Shown here: piece after piece, positions 24,294-32,588 of the stretch
Numbering within the stretch: the stretch's first letter is position 1
Layout of the letters: every line of letters starts with the position of its first letter
Source: CAVTOO01 sp963736355
GTDB taxonomy: Bacteria; Pseudomonadota; Alphaproteobacteria; Rhizobiales; Xanthobacteraceae
Assembly: GCA_963736355.1 (NCBI GenBank)
Contig: CAVTOO010000003.1
Coordinates: forward strand, 62,001-126,000
Length of the DNA: 64,000 bases
Direction: 5' to 3'
Notes under the pieces: generated by a model
Seen by the model: the letters and a program-made list of their open reading frames with translations, nothing else
What the model was told of the DNA's origin: nothing
Database searches by the model: none
Translations under genes and position numbers: made by a program

Positions 24294-24560
24294 ATGCGCA
24301 TCTCCATTCTCGTTGTCGGCGCGGCCGCACTCGTTCTCGCCGGATGCCAGACCACTCAGGATCGTCGGGCAGGAACAGGCGCATTGATTGGCGGCGCCAC
24401 GGGAGCGGTGATCGGAGGTGCCGCGGGAGGCACGGCCGGTGCGGCTGTCGCGGGCGGTCTGATCGGTGCCGCGGGCGGCGCGATGATCGGCGCGGCCACG
24501 ACGCCGCGATATTGCGATGCCCGGACCTCATCGGGTCGGTGGATCCGCGTGCGGTGCTAA
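24294..24560 (+). CDS. glycine-zipper lipoprotein
   Basis: 88 residues. Signal peptide with lipobox LAGC (Cys about residue 18), followed by a Gly-zipper domain: GTGALIGGATGAVIGGAAGG and GGLIGAAGGAMIGAA, and a C-terminal tail with two cysteines (RYCDARTSSGRWIRVRC). Such small outer-membrane-associated lipoproteins (17 kDa antigen/YMGG type) are of uncertain function, often envelope-stress related. GGAGGAG lies upstream of ATG 24294. Confidence 0.85.
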   Translation: MRISILVVGAAALVLAGCQTTQDRRAGTGALIGGATGAVIGGAAGGTAGAAVAGGLIGAAGGAMIGAATTPRYCDARTSSGRWIRVRC

Positions 24561-24615
24561 CGACTGGCGGGACGCCATCCATGAGGATGGCGGTGGCACG
24601 TCGATCAGGTGACGC

Positions 24616-25509
24616 CTATCCCATCAGGATCGGCCGCACCATGTCGAGATGTTCGGTGACGAAATCGAAAAACGCGCCGACGCGCGGCGTGTTGCGCAAA
24701 TCGGGATGCGCCAGGAGATACCAGCCGCGATTGAGTTCCTCGACCGGCGGCAGAACCTGAACGAGATCCTCGTGCATCGCGGCGATGGTGGTCGGCAGCG
24801 GCGCAAGGCCGACGCCGGATTTCACCGCCATGAGAACGCCGAGCACGCTGTTGTTGCTGGCCGCCACGGTGGCCGCCGGCGCAACCGACGCCAGCCATTG
24901 CGCCGCGCGATGTCCGGCGAGCGCGCCTTCGAAAGCGACGATGGCATGCTGCGCCAACTCCGCAACCGACTGCGGGCGGCCATGCTGCTGGACATAACTG
25001 CGGCTGCCATAGACGGCCCAGATCGAATTCCCGATTCTGCGCCCCACCAGATTTTCGTCGGACGGCTCGCCGGAGCGCAGCGCCACATCGGCCTCGCCCT
25101 TCGCCAAATCCAGATACCGATCGCTCATGACGATTTCGACGCGCAGGTCCGGGTAGCGCTCGTGGAACAGACCGAGCAGCGTCGAACCCGCAATGCGTGA
25201 GACCAGGGGTTCGGGACATGTCAGCCGGATGATGCCCTCCGGCCGCTTGCCATAGGCGAGCGCCTGCCGCTCCAGCGCGACGATCGATTCCTCGACCTTG
25301 GTCGCGGCCGGCAGAAGCGCCTTGCCGAATTCGGTGAGCTGGTAGCCGGAGGCGTGGCGCAGCACCAAGGCCTCGCCGAGCCTGTCCTCCATGTCGCCGA
25401 TCCGCCGCTGAACGGTCGACTGGTTGACGCCAAGCGCCCGCGCCGCCGCCAGCGTGCTGCCGTGCCGGGCGACGGCCAGAAAGAACCGCAAATCACTCCA
25501 CTCGAACAT
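24616..25509 (-). CDS. LysR family transcriptional regulator
   Basis: 297 residues. N-terminal winged HTH: WSDLRFFLAVARHGSTLAAARALGVNQSTVQRRIGDMEDRLG, then the two-lobed effector domain with LTCPEPLVSRIAGSTLLG and VALRSGEP. ATG 25509 fits the usual LysR start just before the HTH. It is divergent from the cupin gene (110 bases), the arrangement typical for a LysR regulator and its target. The effector is unknown. Confidence 0.93.
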   Translation of the reverse strand: MFEWSDLRFFLAVARHGSTLAAARALGVNQSTVQRRIGDMEDRLGEALVLRHASGYQLTEFGKALLPAATKVEESIVALERQALAYGKRPEGIIRLTCPEPLVSRIAGSTLLGLFHERYPDLRVEIVMSDRYLDLAKGEADVALRSGEPSDENLVGRRIGNSIWAVYGSRSYVQQHGRPQSVAELAQHAIVAFEGALAGHRAAQWLASVAPAATVAASNNSVLGVLMAVKSGVGLAPLPTTIAAMHEDLVQVLPPVEELNRGWYLLAHPDLRNTPRVGAFFDFVTEHLDMVRPILMG

Positions 25510-25619
25510 CGTCCCATTATGCATTTCTGCGGACGGGTTCGGCAAACTTTCGGCTCCCGGCGGGGCCGCCCTGCGCCTAGCGTCTCGCCTGCCATCCGCG
25601 AGCAACAGGGAGAACGGCG

Positions 25620-26033
25620 ATGCACAAGGTCACGAACGTCGAACAGGCCACCGCCGCGCTGACGGTCGGGGTGACGGCATCCATGCAGGACAAGGGTGCG
25701 GCGAAACTCACCGCGATCCACCGCGAAGTGGTGGAGACGCTGCCGCGCGATGCCGCGCAGGAGATCCGCGTGCTGCACGCGCGGCTCGATCCCGGCGACC
25801 GCACGCCCCACCATTCGCACCGCCATCCCGTGACGGTTTACATGCTGGAGGGCGCTTTCACGCTCCATCTGGCGGACAGGCCCGAGCCGGTCACGGTGCG
25901 CGCCGGAGAGGTGTTCGTGGAGCCGGCGCATGTCAACATGACCGGGTTCAATCTCGACCCGACCATTCCGGCGACGATGGTGCTGTTCTACGCCTGCACG
26001 CCGGACACACCGTTCGCGGACCCCGTGCGTTAA
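25620..26033 (+). CDS. cupin-domain protein
   Basis: 137 residues. The cupin motif 1 region reads DPGDRTPHHSHRHPVTVYMLEGAF (metal-binding His cluster and Glu), and motif 2 is AGEVFVEPAHVNMTGFN with a His. Single-domain cupin; could be a small dioxygenase, isomerase or sensor. No signal peptide. Divergent from the LysR gene and probably regulated by it. A GC-rich hairpin (26098-26124) follows downstream. Confidence 0.85.
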   Translation: MHKVTNVEQATAALTVGVTASMQDKGAAKLTAIHREVVETLPRDAAQEIRVLHARLDPGDRTPHHSHRHPVTVYMLEGAFTLHLADRPEPVTVRAGEVFVEPAHVNMTGFNLDPTIPATMVLFYACTPDTPFADPVR

Positions 26034-26097
26034 AAACGAAACGATTGCACTGGGGAGTTTCGCGTATATGCGACCTCCCGCCTCCATGCGACGTCGT

Positions 26098-26125
26098 TCA
26101 GGGCCGGAACCATCCCGGCCCTGAG
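26098..26125. terminator. GC-rich hairpin after the cupin gene
   Basis: CAGGGCCGG / CCGGCCCTG inverted repeat with a short loop, about 65 bases after the stop, but without a clear T-run; a weak terminator or mRNA 3' structure. Confidence 0.45.
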
Positions 26126-26170
26126 TCGTTAGGCTTCACGTCTAACGCAATACGTCCGGAGCCTTCCCCG

Positions 26171-26359
26171 ATGTCGCCTTCCGAATTCGATTCCTCGCCC
26201 CTGAGTGCCGATGAAGCGCTGGAGCGCGCGTCGGAACTGGAACTTCAGGCCAGCCCACGCGCGCATGGCTTCGTCAAGCGTTCGCTGATGCGGCAGGCGA
26301 TCACCTACCGGGCGCTGGCCGAGATCAAGCAGATTGCACGGAACAATCGCGCCGCCTGA
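26171..26359 (+). CDS. small helical protein (62 aa), paralogue of the one at 23946
   Basis: 62 residues: MSPSEFDSSPLSADEALERASELELQ, then KRSLMRQAITYRALAEIKQIARN. Two amphipathic helices, mixed charge, no cysteine. It matches the protein at 23946 in length and layout. The two genes flank the lipoprotein-LysR-cupin block. Function unknown. Confidence 0.6.
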   Translation: MSPSEFDSSPLSADEALERASELELQASPRAHGFVKRSLMRQAITYRALAEIKQIARNNRAA

Positions 26360-26435
26360 CGCGTTGCCGACTGGAACCCGAGCGAGGCCTCCATGTGCTG
26401 GCGCGTCGTTGTCGAACAACAGTTCTATTTTCCGG

Positions 26436-26624
26436 ATGCGAAACAGCAGGACGGTCAAACTGGCGGAGTTCACCACTGAAACGCTGGCGAAGCGCTTTGC
26501 GCGCATCTGTCTCGGCAAGGGTCACAACATTCGCGTCGAGGAACCCGAATTGAACATCACGGTGAAGCCGAACCAGATCGCGGCCTGGATTCTCGGTTCG
26601 CCGCGCGAGTTGTGGCCGGAGTAG
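26436..26624 (+). CDS. hypothetical small protein (62 aa)
   Basis: ATG 26436 opens a 62-residue frame: KLAEFTTETLAKRFARICLGKG, then EEPELNITVKPNQIAAWILGSPRELWPE. Soluble, alpha/beta-like, no recognised domain. The ribosome site is weak. The composition is protein-like and codon use agrees with its neighbours; existence is moderately supported. Confidence 0.45.
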   Translation: MRNSRTVKLAEFTTETLAKRFARICLGKGHNIRVEEPELNITVKPNQIAAWILGSPRELWPE

Positions 26625-26635
26625 CGCACGAGAAT

Positions 26636-27034
26636 CTACGCCTCGCTCGGGTCCAGCCGATTCGCGAGATACGCACACAGCGCCGCGACCGCCCCAAGCA
26701 GCAGGCCGAAGAGCGGGAACAGGCTGTAGTCGGCGGCAGGTATCCGCCCTCCTCCGATCATCGCGCCGATGAACGGATAGAGAATGCCGACGATGAGGCC
26801 GGTGATCGCGGCCGCTTTCAATCGCGATTGAAACGATGTCCAGATCGGCCGCCTGTACACGGCCCAGGCCGCGACCAGAGGCGGCAGCCCAAGGCCGAAG
26901 GCAAATGCCAGCAACTGGCCGAACAACTGCGTGCCCCCGACACCGCTGCGCCATCCCATCACGGCATTAAAAAACAGACCGAGGGCGCTGAGGATCAGCG
27001 GGCCCAGCACGGCGAAAATCAGAAATGGTTTCAT
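26636..27034 (-). CDS. hypothetical four-helix membrane protein
   Basis: 132 residues with four hydrophobic segments (about 3-23, 35-58, 72-92, 105-125): MKPFLIFAVLGPLILSALG at the start, then FGQLLAFAFGLGLPPLVAAWAVY and LFGLLLGAVAALCAYLANRL. GAGG lies before ATG 27034. No family recognised. The upstream minus-strand gene (27078-28194) ends 43 bases away, so the two may be co-transcribed. Confidence 0.6.
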   Translation of the reverse strand: MKPFLIFAVLGPLILSALGLFFNAVMGWRSGVGGTQLFGQLLAFAFGLGLPPLVAAWAVYRRPIWTSFQSRLKAAAITGLIVGILYPFIGAMIGGGRIPAADYSLFPLFGLLLGAVAALCAYLANRLDPSEA

Positions 27035-27077
27035 AGGGAATCCTCTGAAAGAAATCCTGCGGTAGATCAATCGTCAT

Positions 27078-28194
27078 TCAGTTCGCGTTGTCATCCATTG
27101 GCGATATCTCAAATAGCGCCGCCACAGCCAAGCCGCCCAGCAGCAACAGAATTGTGCCGACCGCGAGCGTGCCGAGCCCGTCGATCCAGCGGTCGCCGCC
27201 GGTGTCCATGCGACACGACCGCAGATTGGGGCCGTCTTCCACGCACGTCACACGCACAGGCTGATCGACCCGCCATGTATGGTTTCTGGTGACGCGCGCA
27301 ATTTTGACGACGCCGCCTTCATCCAGCGCGACATCGAGCGAGGGCATGTTCACTGAGACGATCTTGCCGGCGAGCGGAATGCCGCCGTGAAACAGCTGAT
27401 TGAGTGTGTTGGTGGCGCCAGCGCCGAAAAACAGCACGCCCAGAACCGGCGCGACGAACCGCGCGATCCGTATCCAGGTCTGCTCGGGCCGCAACGATGC
27501 CTGCGAACGGCGCGGACGTGTTCGCCGAGCGTGCCGCCTTCGATGCTTTTCCGGAGCCGCCGACAATGACCGGAAACGTCGCGCTGTAGTCGAGGCCCTT
27601 GAGGGGTGCCGCCACATGCAGCGTCCACTTGATGTTGGGGCCGTTGCTGTATGGCTGCGTCACAGTACGCAGGCCATCCGCCGGGATTGAAAACTCGAAC
27701 GGAACGCCCGCGCTCGACCGCGTCGAAGCCGGTGCGCTTGCGACCGCCTCCCAGAGCGGCGTCGTGACGATGCCGCCGGATCCGCCATTGTCGTCGCTGT
27801 CGCTTTCGGTTTTCGTTTCCCGCACGCACGAGAGCCGCAGCGAGAACGGCCCCTGCGGGTCGAGATCATTGGCGGTGCGAATCCGGCCCTTGAAGACCCG
27901 CCCAAGCACGGCCGGACCGGCGTCGAGGGTGGAGGCTCCGTATTTGCCGAACCGCAAATTCAGCAGCACGCCGCGCCCGACATAGTAGGTGCCGAAGGCG
28001 GCGCTGAAGAAGGCAAAGCCGGCGGGCAGCGGGAAGAAATCGCGGGAATTGATATCCAGCGTCTCCGTCGGGCCGAGCCAGACCAGCCCGGCGACCAGAA
28101 CGGCCGCCGCCACCGCCCAGAACACCAGGCCGATCCTGAGCGAGCGAGGCCCCTCGTCCGGCGTGCCTGCCTTCACGACCATGGCTTTGGCCAT
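27078..28194 (-). CDS. hypothetical membrane protein (frameshifted)
   Basis: About 371 residues after removing one extra base near 27492. The N-terminal half has two membrane helices (IGLVFWAVAAAVLVAGLVWLG and a segment ending YYVGRGVLL), then a soluble beta-rich region with ESDSDDNGGSGG. The second half (in the next frame) has two more helices flanking a domain with KIVSVNMPSLDVALDEGG and HTWRVDQPVRVTCVEDG, which recalls DUF3592-type membrane proteins, but I am not certain. Function unknown. Confidence 0.6.
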
Positions 28195-28374
28195 GCGAAC
28201 GCTCCCGTTTTCACGGACAGGTTAGGTTCCCGGTAACGATTTGGGAACCATCTTGAACCATCATCGAGCGACCGAGTTGTGCCGTACGCGCGACCCGCAA
28301 CACGCCGTCAAGGCGGAAGGCATCAAATAGAGACGGTACGGACCCTCGCGTAAGTATTGCGTGGAGTTCGTGAG

Positions 28375-28695
28375 ATGGCGTTGAGTGTGCGTATCCTTGG
28401 CCTTGTTGGCGGGCAGCCTCTGCCGCGCCGCCTGCCGCTGAGGGGCCTGGACTTCCTGAATGAGGAGAGCGCCGCCGTGCGCGCACCAGAGACCCATCGT
28501 CCCCGCCTTCACGCCCGCGATCTTTTCGGCCTGCTCAAGCGCCACTTCATGGAACGCCGCCGCGCTGCCGAGCCGCGCTGCCTGATCCGCCTCGACGTGC
28601 TGACGCCGACCGGCAAGGCCGCCGTGAGGGTGCTCGGCGCCAACCGCCTCGTGCACCCGGTGGCCGAGGTTGGGGCGCTGCAAGCGCAGGGCTGA
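28375..28695 (+). CDS. hypothetical protein (106 aa)
   Basis: ATG 28375 (GGAG about 8 bases upstream) opens a 106-residue basic protein: MALSVRILGLVGGQPLPRR, then RDLFGLLKRHFMERRR and RLDVLTPTGKAAVRVL. No recognised domain. An overlapping minus-strand open stretch (28261-28683) is also long, but the plus-strand frame has the better start signal. Moderate support only. Confidence 0.4.
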   Translation: MALSVRILGLVGGQPLPRRLPLRGLDFLNEESAAVRAPETHRPRLHARDLFGLLKRHFMERRRAAEPRCLIRLDVLTPTGKAAVRVLGANRLVHPVAEVGALQAQG

Positions 28696-28712
28696 AGTCA
28701 GCCGGCGAACTT

Positions 28713-29405
28713 TTACTTTCCCAGCAGCAGATCGCGCGCTTCGTTGACGCGTGCGGCGAGATAGGTCGAGCCGCCGTGGTCCGGGTGCAGCCGCTTCATC
28801 AGATTGCGGTGCGCCTGCGTGATCGCATCGCTTTTGGCGCCGCGCTCAAGCCCAAGAATCTGCAGCGCCTCGTCCTCCGTCATCTTGCCGCGCGATAAAG
28901 CCCGCCCGGCGTCGCGGGCCTCCTCGCTGCGGCCTTCGCGCCAATCGGGGAAACGGCGGTCGAGATAGGAGCCGAGCAACGCGCGGCTTTCCTCATCGAA
29001 GCTCGTCATCATCTCCATGAGCGCAGGCAAATCGAACTCCGCCAGCGAACGGCCGGCCTGCGCGCCCGCCACGACATCGCCGGTCAGCGTGCCGGTGTCG
29101 TGATCGAGCGTCATGTCGAGAAACGTCGAGCGCACTTTCGACTGACGGCCGCCGCTCTTCTGCGTGCGCGCCGAAAATCCGGCCGGACCGAACGGCATCC
29201 AGCCGAGCAGCCCGAGCCCGAACATGCCGAGCGGAATGGCCATGGCAAAGTTGCCGCGCACGCCAATCAGCGTTGCCGCCGCAAGCGACGTCACGCCGCC
29301 GACGAGCTTCAGCGCACGCGCCATCACCGCAGGCGGCGTGCCCTTGAACAATGTCAGGACACCCCACAATACGAGCAGCGCGGCGATACCGAGGAAGAGA
29401 GTCAT
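28713..29405 (-). CDS. J-domain membrane protein
   Basis: 230 residues: two or three N-terminal membrane segments (1-20, 30-70), a soluble linker, and a C-terminal DnaJ domain with ALQILGLERGAKSDAITQAHRNLMKRLHPDHGG, including the HPD triad needed to stimulate DnaK. The topology resembles DjlA/TIM14-like membrane J-proteins. It lies downstream of a vWA-domain gene on the same strand, with a repeat between them. Likely recruits DnaK to a membrane process that is not known. Confidence 0.85.
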   Translation of the reverse strand: MTLFLGIAALLVLWGVLTLFKGTPPAVMARALKLVGGVTSLAAATLIGVRGNFAMAIPLGMFGLGLLGWMPFGPAGFSARTQKSGGRQSKVRSTFLDMTLDHDTGTLTGDVVAGAQAGRSLAEFDLPALMEMMTSFDEESRALLGSYLDRRFPDWREGRSEEARDAGRALSRGKMTEDEALQILGLERGAKSDAITQAHRNLMKRLHPDHGGSTYLAARVNEARDLLLGK

Positions 29406-29431
29406 GTCGGGAGCTTACAGCATGATGCGAT

Positions 29432-29560
29432 GTCATTCGGGACGCGCTGAAAGCGCGGGCCCGGAATCATACTCCGAAACCGTGCGACTTTCGCCGAAGC
29501 ATCCAACAAAGACAGGGGCTATGGATTCGGACAGCCGCTGACGCGGCTTCCGGAATGACA
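29432..29560. repeat. intergenic repeat, 'attccgg' family
   Basis: Two inverted units: TGTCATTCGGGACGCGCTGAAAGCGCGGGCCCGGAAT and GGATTCGGACAGCCGCTGACGCGGCTTCCGGAATGACA. Related copies lie at 47573 and 54697. It sits between the vWA and J-domain genes. Confidence 0.75.
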
Positions 29561-29583
29561 GAGAGTTCCGGTCGGGATCATGC

Positions 29584-30324
29584 TCATTTTAGTTGCTCGA
29601 TGAGGCGCTGCGCCGACGAGCCGGTGCGCGCGAGCCGCTCCAGCGCCTTGCGCCCGCCCGCGGCATAGGCGGCAACCGCGCGCAGCAATTCGCGCAACTG
29701 CGCCGCCGCGCCGGGATCGAACCGGCACCACGCACCGCCCGACAGCCGCGCGACCTCGCGGAACGCCTGCTCGGCGACAACATCGTGGCCTTCCTGAAAC
29801 ATGAAGACCGGGACTTTGAGCAAACCCAGTTCGCCCGCCACCGCGCAGAGATCGTCGAGGCCCTCCTCCATCGCGTCACCGACAAAGACCAGAGCACGGA
29901 CACCTTCCCGCGTCGCCTCGCCGCGCGCATCCGCCAGCACGCGGCGGATTTGCGTGTGGCCGCCCTCGCAGGAGATGCGCGACATCAGCGCGGCAAGCTT
30001 TTGCGCATCGCCGATCCAGCCTGTGGCGCGGCATTCGTTCAGGCCGCGATAATAGACCAGGCGAATGTCGAGCGAGCCGATGGAGGCTGCTTCCTGAAAC
30101 ATGTCGGCTTGCAGCTTGCACGCCATATCCCAGGTCGGCTGGCGGCTCATGGTGGCATCGAGGGCGAAAATCAGACGCCCGGCGCCGGCCCGCACCGCCG
30201 GCATGGCGTTGACCTTGTCGAGGAAGGCGGAAATATCCGACGCCGACGACGGCGCAACGTCCGACGCCGCACCACGTTGCGCGGGCGCCGATGGTTTTGA
30301 GGTTTTCGATGTGTCGCGTGCCAT
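29584..30324 (-). CDS. vWA-domain protein
   Basis: 246 residues, cytoplasmic (no signal). An N-terminal Ser/Ala/Pro-rich tail precedes a vWA-like domain with LIFALDATMSRQPTW (D-x-T-x-S MIDAS variant), LDIRLVYYRG, ALVFVGDAMEE and VPVFMFQEG. Such stand-alone vWA proteins often act in assembly or chaperone-like complexes with AAA+ or J-proteins. Co-oriented with the J-domain gene downstream. Function unknown. Confidence 0.8.
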   Translation of the reverse strand: MARDTSKTSKPSAPAQRGAASDVAPSSASDISAFLDKVNAMPAVRAGAGRLIFALDATMSRQPTWDMACKLQADMFQEAASIGSLDIRLVYYRGLNECRATGWIGDAQKLAALMSRISCEGGHTQIRRVLADARGEATREGVRALVFVGDAMEEGLDDLCAVAGELGLLKVPVFMFQEGHDVVAEQAFREVARLSGGAWCRFDPGAAAQLRELLRAVAAYAAGGRKALERLARTGSSAQRLIEQLK

Positions 30325-30532
30325 GACCGGATTCGATTATGACATATTATGTGGAGCGGCGTCCGCAGCTGGTCAATGACGCGGCAAACGGCCAATTAAC
30401 GGGCATATGGCCGCAGTTTCCGGCTTGAGGCGATTTCTTCAGGCCCCCCGGTTCCCTCTTCGCCCGAAATCGATTTAGCATAGGCGCCAGACGCGGCCGC
30501 AACGACGCGGCGTGCATTTGCAGGGGCGCACC

Positions 30533-31024
30533 ATGATGCTGGGTTTAAGTCTGTCCGCTTTCACCACGCTGCACGTCATCATCAGCCTGATCGCGATCGC
30601 GGCCGGCCTCGTCGTGTTTTACGGCTGGCTGATCGGCTGGGAGTCGATGAACCTGACGCATGTTTTCATTGCGACGACGGTTCTGACCACCGTGACCGGC
30701 TTCATGTTTCCGTTCATCCAGCTTCTGCCCTCGCACATCACCGGCTTCGTCTCATTGGCGGTGCTGATCCCCGCGCTCTATGCGCTCTACGGCAAGCACG
30801 AACAGGGCGGCTGGCGGAAGGTCTATCTCATCACCGCGCTGATCGCGCTCTATCTCAACTGCTTCGTGCTGGTGGTGCAGATGTTCCTCAAAATTCCGAC
30901 CCTGCGCGCGCTGGCGCCGAACGGAAACGAGGCGCCCTTCCTGATCGCGCAGATCGTGGTGCTGGTGGCGTTCATCTGGTTCGGCACCCGCGCGGTGAAG
31001 CACAGCCGGCCGGCGATGGCGTGA
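30533..31024 (+). CDS. hypothetical membrane protein (163 aa)
   Basis: About 163 residues with five hydrophobic segments: LHVIISLIAIAAGLVVFYG, HVFIATTVLTTVTGFMFP, ITGFVSLAVLIPALYALYG, VYLITALIALYLNCFVLVVQ and LIAQIVVLVAFIWFG. CAGGGG lies 8 bases before ATG 30533. It resembles small rhizobial inner-membrane proteins of unknown function. No adjacent partner. Confidence 0.7.
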   Translation: MMLGLSLSAFTTLHVIISLIAIAAGLVVFYGWLIGWESMNLTHVFIATTVLTTVTGFMFPFIQLLPSHITGFVSLAVLIPALYALYGKHEQGGWRKVYLITALIALYLNCFVLVVQMFLKIPTLRALAPNGNEAPFLIAQIVVLVAFIWFGTRAVKHSRPAMA

Positions 31025-31068
31025 ACGAGCCCGCTCATCAACTCGTGAAGGCGGGGATGTGCGCCCGG

Positions 31069-31088
31069 CTTGCAAGCTGACTTGCAAG
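31069..31088. promoter_or_regulatory. twin CTTGCAAG palindromes
   Basis: Two perfect 8-base palindromes CTTGCAAG (31069-31076 and 31081-31088), 12 bases apart, about 50-70 bases upstream of the secreted-protein gene at 31137. Possibly a regulator binding site; no factor can be assigned. Confidence 0.25.
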
Positions 31089-31136
31089 CTGGCCTGCGCA
31101 GGATCACAATTCGCGCAGCCAGCCGGAGAGCCAGCC

Positions 31137-31511
31137 ATGACCGTTCGTTCTCTCACTTTGCCTCGCGCCCTCTCTCGCCTTGCCTCTCGTCCTCTCTCCT
31201 TGGCCGCCGCGAGCCTTGTCGTGCTCTCGACCGGCACGGCCCGCGCCGACGCCATCGACGGCGACTGGTGCGCGACCGATGGCGCGCAGCGCATGAACAT
31301 TCAGGGCCCGACCATGGTGACGCCCGGCGGCAACCGCATCCAGGGCAACTACACGCGCCACGGCTTCGACTATGTCGTGCCGGCCGGCGAAAACGGCTCG
31401 GGCCAGCCGGTCAACATCATCCTGCGCGGGGAGTATCTCGCGCTGTCGCGGCAGGGCGCCGCCGACGCCCCGCTCAAGGAATGGCGGCGGTGCCAGCCGG
31501 GTGTGAGCTGA
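31137..31511 (+). CDS. secreted hypothetical protein (124 aa)
   Basis: 124 residues with a Sec signal peptide (Arg-rich start, hydrophobic ASLVVLSTG, cleavage near ARADA). The mature part begins AIDGDWCATDGAQRMNIQGP and ends KEWRRCQPG; the two cysteines could form a disulfide. The IDGDWC...G..M.I.G..M..PGG....G.Y..H.F.Y..P motif is shared by short rhizobial periplasmic proteins. GGAGAG lies before ATG 31137. Confidence 0.75.
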   Translation: MTVRSLTLPRALSRLASRPLSLAAASLVVLSTGTARADAIDGDWCATDGAQRMNIQGPTMVTPGGNRIQGNYTRHGFDYVVPAGENGSGQPVNIILRGEYLALSRQGAADAPLKEWRRCQPGVS

Positions 31512-31564
31512 TACGCGCCTGACAGACGTTGACGGTGCCGCCTTCCTCGGCCAAAAGCTCGGCC

Positions 31565-32471
31565 ATGGCCGCTCAAGCACGCGTCACATCGAAGAAGAAA
31601 ATCCCCGCCCGCAAGGCACCGCGACCCGTGCCGGTTGCGCGCCGCCTGCCCGCGCTCCACGCTGCCATCGCCACACTGCGCAAGGGCGGCAAGACCGTCG
31701 CCATCGTGCCGACGATGGGCGCGCTGCACGAGGGGCACCTGGCGCTGGTGCGCGCCGCGCAAACGAAGGCCGACCGCGTCGTGGTGTCGATCTTCGTCAA
31801 CCCGACGCAATTCGCGCCGACCGAAGACCTCGCCTCCTATCCGCGCACGTTCGAGCGGATCGTGCCAAGCTGACCGCCGCCGGCGTCGATCTGATCTGGG
31901 CGCCGGATGCAACGACGATGTATCCGCAAGGCTTCGCCACGCGCGTCGCGCCAGAGGGCCCGGCGCTCGCAGGGCTCGAGGACAAATTCCGTCCGCATTT
32001 TTTCGGCGGCGTCGCCACCGTCGTCGCCAAGCTGTTCACGCAGGTGCGCCCGGATTTCGCGCTGTTCGGCGAGAAGGACTATCAGCAGCTCAAGGTCGTG
32101 ACGCGCATGGCGGCCGATCTCGATCTGCGGCGTGAAGGTGATCGGCGTGAAGACGGTGCGCGAGAGCGCGACGGCCTCGCGCTGTCGTCGCGCAATGTCT
32201 ACCTGTCGGACGACGAGCGCGCGCACGGCCGTGACGCTGTCGCGCGTGCTGAAAGTGACCGCCGAAGCGCTGCGCAAGGGCGCAGTCGCTGGAGGCGACG
32301 CTGGAGGCCGGACGGCGCGCGATCGAATCCGCCGGCTTTGCGCTCGATTATTTCGAGGCGCGCGACGCCGAGACGCTGGCGCCGGTTGCGTCGGTGAAGG
32401 ACGGCCCGGTGCGGCTGCTGGTGGCGGCGAAGATCGGACGGACGCGGCTGATCGATAATCTGGGGGTGTGA
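31565..32471 (+). CDS. panC: pantothenate synthetase (multiply frameshifted)
   Basis: About 300 residues after repair. PanC motifs are present in order across frames: VAIVPTMGALHEGHLALV (HxGH nucleotide-binding motif), VSIFVNPTQFAPTEDLASYPRT, FGEKDYQQLKVVTRM, VIGVKTVRES, DGLALSSRNVYLS, and the C-terminal ALDYFEARDAETLAP. It condenses pantoate with beta-alanine for CoA synthesis. There are five frame breaks (about 31867, 32137, 32173, 32230, 32290), more than any other gene here. All catalytic segments survive, which argues against old decay, but a true pseudogene cannot be excluded. Confidence 0.8.
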
Positions 32472-32477
32472 GTGCGC

Positions 32478-32586
32478 CCTCGTCCTGAGGAGCCATGCGC
32501 AGCATGGCGTCTCGAAGGACGAGGTGCCAGATGCCTTGAACCTCATGGTTCGAGACGCCGCTTCGCGGCTCCTCACCATGAGGAGC
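32478..32586. repeat. intergenic palindromic repeat, 'cttcgagacg' family
   Basis: CCTCGTCCTGAGGAGCC and its complementary arm GGCGTCTCGAAGGACGAGG, followed by a second unit CCTCATGGTTCGAGACG ... CGGCTCCTCACCATGAGG. Same family as 842, 39891, 58261 and 62791. It separates convergent panC and ompA-like genes. Confidence 0.8.
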
Positions 32587-32588
32587 GC

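Noticed and set aside
28261..28683. Minus-strand frame overlapping the hypothetical gene at 28375
   Set aside because: His/Gln/Ala-rich shadow composition and poorer start signal than the plus-strand frame.
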